A stretch of DNA of 16,180 nucleotides from an uncultured Pseudomonadota bacterium. GTDB taxonomy: Bacteria; Pseudomonadota; Alphaproteobacteria; RUG11792. The notes under the pieces were generated by a model. It was not told the DNA's origin. It saw only the letters and a program-made list of their open reading frames with translations, and made no database searches. The DNA lies in assembly GCA_902796745.1 (NCBI GenBank), contig CADBQC010000053.1, positions 1-16,180 of the forward strand, given 5' to 3'. Position numbers and translations under genes: made by a program. Each line of letters opens with the position of its first letter. Within the stretch, counting starts at the first letter, position 1. Shown piece by piece: positions 1-6,678 of the stretch.

Positions 1-199
1 CTGTGCAACACAAGCATCGAGCTAAGATGCGTGCTGTGGTTGTTTTACCAACGCCTCTAATGCCATGAAACAAAAAAGCATGAGGCACCTTTTTGGTATT
101 TAGACACGAGCGCAATGATTTAGCTAAAACGTCTTGACCTATCAGATCATTCAAATCTTTCGGTCGATATTTCCTGCTTAAAACGACGTAATGTTGCAT
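1..199 (-). CDS. dnaX: DNA polymerase III subunit gamma/tau, N-terminal fragment (runs off the left edge)
   Basis: The reverse strand from 199 to the window edge encodes 66 residues of DnaX, the clamp-loader ATPase that loads the sliding clamp during replication. The fragment begins MQHYVVLSRKYRPKD, the family's usual opening (LARKYRPxxF), continues with DLIGQDVLAKSL, and carries the Walker A loop GIRGVGKTTTAR at about residues 46-57. The usual second residue of that loop is Thr; here it is Ile. The cysteines at 62-65 begin the zinc-binding module. ATG 199 is chosen because homologues start at this point; the upstream ATG at 234 is out of frame. The ribosome site is weak (GAGAAG about 5 nt upstream). 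It lies on the same strand as prmC, 91 bp downstream of it, with its own promoter in the gap. The identity is near certain; only the 3' part is missing. Confidence 0.93.
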   Translation of the reverse strand, partial: MQHYVVLSRKYRPKDLNDLIGQDVLAKSLRSCLNTKKVPHAFLFHGIRGVGKTTTARILARCLCCT

Positions 200-202
200 T
201 TG

Positions 203-220
203 AGCTTCTCTAGAGAACCT
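203..220. repeat. 18-bp near-perfect palindrome in the dnaX leader
   Basis: The sequence AGCTTCTCTAGAGAACCT is palindromic except for one mismatched pair, with a perfect 12-bp core (TTCTCTAGAGAA, 206-217). It lies between the predicted transcription start (about 226) and the dnaX start codon and includes the GAGAAG that would serve as ribosome site. It could be a repressor operator or a small leader hairpin masking the ribosome site. Function is inferred from position only. Confidence 0.4.
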
Positions 221-232
221 GTAGCAACTACC

Positions 233-261
233 ATTGTACTTAACCTAAAATGAGTTGTCCA
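233..261 (-). promoter_or_regulatory. Predicted sigma70-type promoter of dnaX
   Basis: On the minus strand, TGGACA (256-261, five of six matches to TTGACA) is followed after exactly 17 bp by TACAAT (233-238, five of six matches to TATAAT). The start codon of dnaX is about 27 nt below the expected transcription start. The promoter lies in the 91-bp gap between prmC and dnaX, so dnaX probably has its own transcription start, possibly in addition to read-through from prmC. Confidence 0.6.
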
Positions 262-290
262 TCATTGAGGAACTATCAGCATAAGAAAGA

Positions 291-1112
291 CTAAAAGAAG
301 CGAAAAATACAAGCGCGTCTTATCCCTGCGAGATCCTTTTCCATACGCGCTAATTTTAGTTCGGAAGGTATTTGTTTAATTTTTTCTGCCTGGTCATATC
401 CAATTTCCAAGAGCAAAGCCCCTTCAGAATTTAGATATTTTGGAGCATTTGGCAATATATTTCTGTAAGCATCCATCCCATCACTTCCTGCAAAAAGAGC
501 TATTTCAGGATCATACATAGTTTCTCGATCAAGTTCATAGCTTGTTGCGACGTATGGTGGGTTTGAGATGATGACATCAAATTTCTTATCAATGTTTTCG
601 AACCAATTGCTAAGAATAAATTCTGAGCGATCAAGCACTCGATGCATTGTCGCATTTTCTTGGGTTATGCTTAAGGCTTTCGCAGACATATCCGAAAAGC
701 AACACACAGCGTTAGGAAAAAACTTTAATAAAGTAATTCCGATACATCCTGTTCCTGCGCCTAAATCTAAAATCTGTAAATGCTGAGAATTATCTAAATG
801 ATATTTTTTAAATAAATCAATTAACAATTCTGTTTCAGGGCGAGGATCAAGGGTGTCTTTTGTTGTTTTAAAACTAAATCCGTAAAATTCCTTTCTTCCG
901 AAAATTTTTGCTATTGGTTCACCTTTGTTTCGTCTAGATAAGAATAAGTGCAAATTTTGGTAATCATCTGCCGAGATATCATATGTTTTTTCAAAAAATA
1001 GATGGGAGTGCTCGTCATTTATGATATGCGCTAAAAGCAACAAAGTTTCACGATATGAGACATTGTAACCTATTGCTAAATTTTTTAGTGCATCCTTGGT
1101 TAAGGTTTTCAT
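291..1112 (-). CDS. prmC: Peptide chain release factor N5-glutamine methyltransferase
   Basis: PrmC (HemK) uses S-adenosylmethionine to methylate the glutamine of the GGQ motif in RF1 and RF2, which speeds translation termination. The 273-residue protein has the usual length. A short helical N-terminal domain is followed by DPRPETELL (89-97), the SAM-binding loop DLGAGTGCIGI (116-126) and the catalytic NPPY (184-187), which contacts the target glutamine. The residue before PRPETE is Asp where homologues usually have Ile; this is outside the catalytic site. Its ATG overlaps the trkA stop as ATGA, so translation is probably coupled to trkA. In many bacteria prmC sits next to prfA; here it closes the ntrYX-trkA operon instead. 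Confidence 0.95.
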   Translation of the reverse strand: MKTLTKDALKNLAIGYNVSYRETLLLLAHIINDEHSHLFFEKTYDISADDYQNLHLFLSRRNKGEPIAKIFGRKEFYGFSFKTTKDTLDPRPETELLIDLFKKYHLDNSQHLQILDLGAGTGCIGITLLKFFPNAVCCFSDMSAKALSITQENATMHRVLDRSEFILSNWFENIDKKFDVIISNPPYVATSYELDRETMYDPEIALFAGSDGMDAYRNILPNAPKYLNSEGALLLEIGYDQAEKIKQIPSELKLARMEKDLAGIRRACIFRFF

Positions 1113-2476
1113 AATAGGTATTTAGGTTTATCCCGGAATATTTTTAATATCTTATCAACCGCATCCTTCCGTGCCACGAACAAAATTTTATCTCCCGCAT
1201 TTAGGAGAAAGTGTTTCGGTAACATAAATAATTGTTCTCCTCGAACTATTGCAGGAATGTATGCTTCATTTTTGATTATTATATCGTCAGTCAATGTTCC
1301 AACTGCATAGCTATCTTCTGACACATTTAAAGCTAAAATTTCGATTTTAGCGTCGTCAAGCGATAGTATATCTTCGACGCTTCCTTCATGAATATATTGC
1401 AAAATTTTTGTAACGGTAGCCATTCTAGAATCTAGAATAGAATTTATTCCCAGTGAATAAAGAATGTCAGCATATGAAGAGTCATTTAAAATTGTTGCGA
1501 CCCTCTTCGCACCAAGCTTTTTTGAAAGCAGGCTTGAAAGAATATTGATTTTATCGTCATTAGTTACAGCAATAACTACTTCGGCGTTTCGTATCCCTGA
1601 AATCGCAAGAATTTCAGAATTCAGCGGATCGCCATGCAGAATTTCGACATTACTCAGTGCATCGGACAATTTTTCTGCCCGTGCCAGATCATTTTCTATA
1701 ACCTTTATAGCAATATCATTCGATGCTATATTTTTAATTACTTCTTCACAGATTTCATTTCCTCCGATAAAAATTACGTTCGATGGCTTGTCAATTGAAT
1801 AACCGAATAACGCCATAGCTTCTCGAATATTTTTAGCAGAACAGGCAAAATAGATTTCATCGCCAGGATGCATGATGTCATTTTTATTCGGAATAAACCA
1901 TTGTTCTGCTCGTTTTATCACGAGAATTGCTACTGTGGAGTTTTGGTCGACAGTTTGAATGTATTTTAATTGAATATCAATAATCGGTGAACCTTTTTTG
2001 CAAATAACTCTGATAACTCTGATCTTATTCTCTATGCACGAAACAACATCAATAGTACACGGCACAGATACTATTCGACGCACCATCTTTGTTACTTCCA
2101 ACGCAGGTGAAACAACGAAATCAATCGGAAATCGTTCGTTTTCAAAAAGGTCGTATCCATCAAAATATGATTTTCTACCAATCCTAGCAATCTTTACGGG
2201 GACATTGAACATAAAATCAGCAATTTGGCAAATAGTCATATTTATTTCATCGAATGCAGTCACTGCAACGACGATATCTGCATTTTCTATGCCCGCTTCC
2301 TTCAGCACAGATATGTCAGATGCATGCCCAAACACTGGCTTTACATCAAGTCTTTCAGATACCTGTGCCAAAGCAGTCTTGGAGATATCGACAATTGAGA
2401 CGTCATTTTCACTCAAAGACAGTTCTTTTGCTACGTTAAAGCCTACTCTACCTGCGCCTAAAACTACTATATTCAT
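1109..2476 (-). CDS. trkA: Trk potassium uptake system regulatory NAD-binding protein TrkA
   Basis: TrkA is the peripheral cytoplasmic subunit that gates the TrkH/TrkG potassium channel in response to nucleotides. The 455 residues form the standard tandem layout: RCK_N 1 (residues 1-120, dinucleotide loop GAGRVG at 7-12, acidic residue D30), RCK_C 1 (about 140-225), RCK_N 2 (about 232-350) and RCK_C 2 (about 370-450). The second nucleotide loop is degenerate: homologues have GGGxIG, here GGNEIC (238-243), so the second half may bind nucleotide poorly. ATGA overlaps occur at both ends, with ntrX upstream and prmC downstream. The linkage ntrY-ntrX-trkA is conserved in Alphaproteobacteria. No trkH is visible in the window. 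Confidence 0.94.
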   Translation of the reverse strand: MNIVVLGAGRVGFNVAKELSLSENDVSIVDISKTALAQVSERLDVKPVFGHASDISVLKEAGIENADIVVAVTAFDEINMTICQIADFMFNVPVKIARIGRKSYFDGYDLFENERFPIDFVVSPALEVTKMVRRIVSVPCTIDVVSCIENKIRVIRVICKKGSPIIDIQLKYIQTVDQNSTVAILVIKRAEQWFIPNKNDIMHPGDEIYFACSAKNIREAMALFGYSIDKPSNVIFIGGNEICEEVIKNIASNDIAIKVIENDLARAEKLSDALSNVEILHGDPLNSEILAISGIRNAEVVIAVTNDDKINILSSLLSKKLGAKRVATILNDSSYADILYSLGINSILDSRMATVTKILQYIHEGSVEDILSLDDAKIEILALNVSEDSYAVGTLTDDIIIKNEAYIPAIVRGEQLFMLPKHFLLNAGDKILFVARKDAVDKILKIFRDKPKYLL

Positions 2477-3987
2477 AGGGCTCCATTAATTTTCTTAAAC
2501 GCCTTAGAATCAGCTATACCTAGCGCTTTTAGTTTTCTGTGCAGAGCCGAACGTTCCATATCAACAAATTTCGCTACCTGTGAAATATTTCCATCAAATT
2601 TTTTCAGTTGCGCTATAAAATACGCTTTTTCGAACATTTCTCTTGCTTCTTTTATTGATAATTCAGAATGCACAGAGATACATAAATCATTATTATCCGG
2701 TGTTTGTTGAGTTTGAATATCATCATTTGCCTGTTCATCAAAATTTCTGTTCACGTTTTTTGAAATACTGATGATAGATGAAGCATTACCTTCTGGATTC
2801 ATCTTTCCTTCAATTATGTCCTGTGGCAAATCTTCCAATTCTATGAGTGTTTTTTCTTTATTTGTTGCATCTACAAAAGTCAGAATCCAATCAACAGTAT
2901 TTTTGAGTTGCAGAACATCTCCATTCCATGGAAGTGTTTTTAGAAAAATAACTACATCGCTTGAAAATCTTTTTGGGCGCATATTATGAGATTTTACAGC
3001 TTGCCCTACATAGTACTCTATAAGGTATGGTATATCTTCTTTCCTGTCGACTAATGGTAGGATTTTTATCACATTTGCGTTTAAGCGATAATACAACTCC
3101 TCACTAAATTCTCCATCCTTAATTAAATTTTCTATATCTAAAGGTAAGCCAGCAATTATACGTACATCGAGTGGTATACTCTCGCTCGAGCCTATCCGAT
3201 TAAAGCTATCTTTTTTGAGCACAGATAGAAGCTTTTGTTGAAATTCCAATGATGTATATACCAATTCGTCGATAAATAATGTCCCCCCATTCGCTTTTTC
3301 CAACAGGCTATTTTTTATCGTTTTATCATCAAAATTTCCAACCTCTGTCCCAAACACTTCAATTTCCAATTGTCGTAAGCCATAAGCTTGGCAATTTATA
3401 GCACAAAATGGTGCTTTGCTTCTTGATGATAATTTGTGGATTTCTCTGGCAACTGTTTCCTTGTCTGAGCCCGTTGTTCCAAGAATTATGCAACGACCAT
3501 TCAATGAAGCTACTCTATTTATCAAATTTCTCACATTTTGAGCATTCGGAGACTTTCCTATGATGCCATCTGAAACTCTCGCTTTTACTTTTAAATCGGC
3601 GTTTTCCATTTGCAACTGATTTGTTTCTATAGCTTTTGTAATTGATGTCAACAATCTCGCAGAATCAAATGGTTTTTCAATGAAGTCATACGCTCCCAGC
3701 TGTATGGCTGTTACTGCTGTTTGAATTGTTCCGTGCCCACTCATCATTATAACGGGGATATATTCGTAGTTCTTCTTCACTAGCTCCAAAAGCCGCATTC
3801 CCTCTCTCTCTCCATCTCTTAGCCAAACATCTAAGAGTACTAGATTGGGAGGCAACTTTTTTATCATTTCACTAGCTTCAATATATGAGCCGGCTACATT
3901 AGGTTTATAACCGCTGTCCTCGAGTATCCCAGAAACTAGCTCCCTTATATCAGCTTCATCATCGACTACAAGAATATTATATGCCAT
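2473..3987 (-). CDS. ntrX: NtrX-like response regulator of the NtrC family, with degenerate AAA+ domain
   Basis: This is the cytoplasmic partner of the NtrY kinase just upstream. Layout of the 504 residues: receiver domain 1-120 with the acidic pair D9/D10, phospho-acceptor D53 and K105; AAA+ domain about 140-370; an acidic, Asn/Gln-rich linker about 395-440; and a Fis-type helix-turn-helix at about 464-490. Walker B is intact (D240-E241). The P-loop reads GTTGSDKE (170-177), with Asp in place of the glycine before the catalytic Lys, and there is no GAFTGA loop (GNFDDK at 217-222). Lack of GAFTGA is usual in alphaproteobacterial NtrX and argues against sigma54 activation; the P-loop change is unusual. 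Start: ATG 3987 is preceded by AGGAG at 6 nt spacing, better than the GTG one codon upstream. It overlaps ntrY by 11 nt and trkA by 4. Confidence 0.9.
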   Translation of the reverse strand: MAYNILVVDDEADIRELVSGILEDSGYKPNVAGSYIEASEMIKKLPPNLVLLDVWLRDGEREGMRLLELVKKNYEYIPVIMMSGHGTIQTAVTAIQLGAYDFIEKPFDSARLLTSITKAIETNQLQMENADLKVKARVSDGIIGKSPNAQNVRNLINRVASLNGRCIILGTTGSDKETVAREIHKLSSRSKAPFCAINCQAYGLRQLEIEVFGTEVGNFDDKTIKNSLLEKANGGTLFIDELVYTSLEFQQKLLSVLKKDSFNRIGSSESIPLDVRIIAGLPLDIENLIKDGEFSEELYYRLNANVIKILPLVDRKEDIPYLIEYYVGQAVKSHNMRPKRFSSDVVIFLKTLPWNGDVLQLKNTVDWILTFVDATNKEKTLIELEDLPQDIIEGKMNPEGNASSIISISKNVNRNFDEQANDDIQTQQTPDNNDLCISVHSELSIKEAREMFEKAYFIAQLKKFDGNISQVAKFVDMERSALHRKLKALGIADSKAFKKINGAL

Positions 3988-5797
3988 CACTTTCTCCTGT
4001 TATTTTCATATACTCACAAGGTATTTTAAGTAAAACCTTTGCTCCCCCTAATTCTTGTGAGATCCCGAGGATTATTTTCCCACCATGGTCTAAAACAATT
4101 TTATTTACGATAGCGAGCCCTAAACCAGTTCCATTTTCTCTTGTGGTGAAATATGGTTCGAATGCTTTCTCCATAGCTAAATCGGAAAACCCAATACCAT
4201 CATCCTCTATTGATATAAATATAGTTTCATCATTAACTCCGAAAGTTACCATAATACATCCAATAAATGTATTAGTTTTTGCATTATTTTCAGTTATTGA
4301 GTTAACTGCATTTTGAATTAAATTTAGTATAACTTGGTTAATTTGTGAAGGATCTATATAGCAAAGATATTCCGCTAAACCATAGTGTTGGATAAATTGT
4401 ATATTTTTGTGAGCATTAGATTGAATTAAGACTGATTGCTTTATCAGTGCAACTATATCAACTCGCTCTATCTTAGGTTTGGGCATTCGGGCAAAATTCG
4501 AAAATTCAGTGACCAAATTCCCAATGCTTTTGACCTGGCGAATGATGGTTTCTATGCAATTATTGAATACCTCTGGATTGCTTACTATTTCTTTCTGATA
4601 TTTATTTCGTATTCTTTCAGCAGATAGTTGAATTGGAGTTAATGGGTTTTTTATTTCATGTGCCATTTTGCGGGCTATATCTTGCCAAGCATTTAGTCTA
4701 TTCACGGTAATTATCTGTTTATTTTGTTGCATTATTCGATCTATCATCGCGTTAAATGTGTTAACTAAAATCCTCAATTCATTGTTTGGTGTTTCTATTC
4801 TAAGCGTGTCAATCACACTGTCTAAATTAAGATTGTCTACTGCAATTACCAGTTTGTTTATTGGTCGCACCGTCCGTTTCGCAAACACGACTCCAGTCAA
4901 GATAGCTACCAATAGTAGAAATACAGAAAGAATAGAAAACAACATCATAAACGAAATTTTTATGTTAGTTCTGAATAACGACAAATTCGAATATTCTGCA
5001 TTTGCTCGCATAATTTTTTGCCTGTGTTCTAATATATCAAGATCAATTGGCAATGAAGCAACAATACATATGCCTAAATCACGATTAACAACGAGTGCAG
5101 TGAATATAAAATTGTTAAACTCCAACGTTAGCATATCATCCTTGTCCAATGAAGCTATGCTCTCTGTAAATTGCTCATATGCTTCCGGAATGGCAAACTG
5201 CGTTTCTGCAATTGTTTTAACTAAATTATTATCAAGGATTTGTATAACCGATACATCTATTTTGCTCGAATTTGTCATTTCTGCAAGTAGCGAATTTATA
5301 CTTTGCGAGTCAATTAGAAATTCATCAATACAAGATTCTACCTGTTTGCCTAATTTTGTAACAAAATTTTCGAGAGTGTTTGTTACCTCATTGAGATAAA
5401 TTTTTATCACCTCTTCTGAGCTTGCTGTAGCGTTCTTTATTGGGTTTTTGAATAGATTTTCTATGCCAATGTTAAAAAACAACATAGAAAAAATAAAAAC
5501 ACAAAGCGAAGGAATAACAGCAATACCAGAAAATAAATAAATTATTTGTCTATACAACTTATGTCCTTCGCTCTTTGCCTGTCTAAAAGCAATCACAGCT
5601 CGGATTTGTTGCCATACAAAGAATGACAACAAAAATAGCAATGCTACATCAACATAAACCAGAATTACGAGAACTTTTATACTGGTATGATTTGGACGAC
5701 ATCTGTATAAAACATAAGTTAATGTGAAGAACACTGCAAGTGCAAGCATTAAGAAATTTTTTATATATGCTTGCCTTTTAGTGCCAGAAAAAGCCAT
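3977..5797 (-). CDS. ntrY: NtrY-like membrane sensor histidine kinase
   Basis: NtrY autophosphorylates on histidine and passes the phosphate to NtrX. The 606 residues show two N-terminal membrane segments (about 13-32 and 42-64), a third (85-110), an extracytoplasmic sensor region (about 113-278), a fourth membrane segment (281-306), a HAMP linker (307-360), HisKA with H380 in MAHEIKNPLTP, and a HATPase domain with N box NLIQNAVNS (492-500), DDGIG (532-536), F box FEPYF (546-550) and GTGLG (556-560). HAMP runs straight into HisKA: the PAS domain usually found in NtrY is absent, which explains a length about 150 residues below free-living homologues; shortened NtrY-like proteins are also known from Rickettsia. 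All catalytic motifs look intact. It is the first gene of the ntrYX-trkA-prmC run. Its ribosome site is weak. Confidence 0.93.
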   Translation of the reverse strand: MAFSGTKRQAYIKNFLMLALAVFFTLTYVLYRCRPNHTSIKVLVILVYVDVALLFLLSFFVWQQIRAVIAFRQAKSEGHKLYRQIIYLFSGIAVIPSLCVFIFSMLFFNIGIENLFKNPIKNATASSEEVIKIYLNEVTNTLENFVTKLGKQVESCIDEFLIDSQSINSLLAEMTNSSKIDVSVIQILDNNLVKTIAETQFAIPEAYEQFTESIASLDKDDMLTLEFNNFIFTALVVNRDLGICIVASLPIDLDILEHRQKIMRANAEYSNLSLFRTNIKISFMMLFSILSVFLLLVAILTGVVFAKRTVRPINKLVIAVDNLNLDSVIDTLRIETPNNELRILVNTFNAMIDRIMQQNKQIITVNRLNAWQDIARKMAHEIKNPLTPIQLSAERIRNKYQKEIVSNPEVFNNCIETIIRQVKSIGNLVTEFSNFARMPKPKIERVDIVALIKQSVLIQSNAHKNIQFIQHYGLAEYLCYIDPSQINQVILNLIQNAVNSITENNAKTNTFIGCIMVTFGVNDETIFISIEDDGIGFSDLAMEKAFEPYFTTRENGTGLGLAIVNKIVLDHGGKIILGISQELGGAKVLLKIPCEYMKITGESDGI

Positions 5798-5819
5798 ATA
5801 AGTTGTTCTAAATACTCTT

Positions 5820-5838
5820 TATGGTAGATTGTACCATA
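5820..5838 (-). promoter_or_regulatory. Perfect 7-bp dyad overlapping the -10 box of ntrY
   Basis: TATGGTA and TACCATA flank a 5-bp spacer. Read on the minus strand, the spacer and adjoining bases form TACAAT (5828-5833), a good -10 box about 30 bp above the ntrY start codon. No convincing -35 box lies 16-18 bp upstream, which suits a promoter that needs an activator or is controlled by a regulator bound over the -10. NtrX itself is a candidate for autoregulation, but this is inference. The remainder of the 128-bp gap (5839-5925) shows nothing recognisable, including no clear terminator for pgeF. Confidence 0.45.
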
Positions 5839-5925
5839 TTTAGTTGAAAGCCATAGCGAAGTTCCTGAGGTCTTACAGTGCGCGCTTCAGATTGCTTTGC
5901 TTAGATTGTGGGCGTAGAACAACCA

Positions 5926-6678
5926 TTATTTAAGCATCAAACCTGAAAATTGAACTCCAGTTTGATCACCTATCCTGCGTTTACTAAAGTAATTTAGATT
6001 AGAGTAGGTGTCTATATCCATTTTGGCTACTGATTTTGCCCCATTAGCCAACAATTTTTCCAATATTTGTAACTGCATGTCAAATAAAGTTTTGTCATCC
6101 ATGTAGGATATGTATTTACGATCAACATTAAATTCAATATCGTTTTGTACCTCAAAGTGTAAACGTTGCAGACAGGCTCCGATACAAGCAACAATGTTTT
6201 TGCATCCCAAGGATTTCATTTTTTCCAAAGTATTTTCAATTATTTTTCCATTTGAACCACGCCAGCCCGCATGTATTACGGCTATATATTTTGCTGACTT
6301 ATCACAGAGCAAAATTGGCGCGCAATCAGCAGTATTTACTCCTATAAGTATTCCTTTTTCATTCGTAACTATTGCGTCACCCTCATTTTTAAGTGCCTGT
6401 TCAACAGTTTTAAACAGATATTTATCTTTGTTTTTTGCATCAATGACATGCACCGTATCCCCATGCTTTTGATTGAGTATAACTAGATTCTCAACAGGGA
6501 CACCAAAATGCTCTGCTACCTTTTGGCGATTTTTAATAACCACTTCATCATCATCGCCACGTCCAATTCCGACGTTCAACGATTCATACGACCCCGTACT
6601 CTCTCCATCCATCCGGTCGAAAAAGCCGTGTTCGATAAAATCTATTTCAGATAGTAAATCTGATGTCATAACATTCAT
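5926..6678 (-). CDS. pgeF: Peptidoglycan editing factor / purine nucleoside phosphorylase, LACC1-YfiH family
   Basis: This family (DUF152, formerly called multicopper polyphenol oxidase) is described as having purine nucleoside phosphorylase and adenosine deaminase activity, and as influencing muropeptide composition in E. coli. The 250 residues carry all three metal/active-site motifs: NQKHGD (H72), NTADC (C119) and HAGWRG (H136), plus the C-terminal FSKRR. A proline-rich stretch (IGPxIGPxxFEV in relatives) reads IGACLQRLHFEV here (166-177), so one surface loop differs. It starts at ATG 6678 inside the accC stop (ATGA overlap), with a strong ribosome site AAAGGAG 7 nt upstream. It is the last gene of the run that starts at the foldase gene. 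Whether it edits peptidoglycan precursors or recycles purines here cannot be decided from sequence. Confidence 0.92.
   Translation of the reverse strand: MNVMTSDLLSEIDFIEHGFFDRMDGESTGSYESLNVGIGRGDDDEVVIKNRQKVAEHFGVPVENLVILNQKHGDTVHVIDAKNKDKYLFKTVEQALKNEGDAIVTNEKGILIGVNTADCAPILLCDKSAKYIAVIHAGWRGSNGKIIENTLEKMKSLGCKNIVACIGACLQRLHFEVQNDIEFNVDRKYISYMDDKTLFDMQLQILEKLLANGAKSVAKMDIDTYSNLNYFSKRRIGDQTGVQFSGLMLK

Noticed and set aside
3988..3990. GTG start for ntrX one codon upstream
   Set aside because: AGGAG is only 3 nt from this GTG but 6 nt from ATG 3987, which fits ribosome spacing better.
4668..5399. Long open frame on the plus strand opposite ntrY (243 codons)
   Set aside because: It is antisense to the sensor and membrane-segment region of ntrY, which has full family support. 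Its translation is composition-biased with no recognisable domain and no good ribosome site.
5839..5925. tRNA, small RNA or intrinsic terminator between pgeF and ntrY
   Set aside because: Only short interrupted pairings such as GAAG/CTTC are present. There is no cloverleaf, no GC-rich stem and no T tract.
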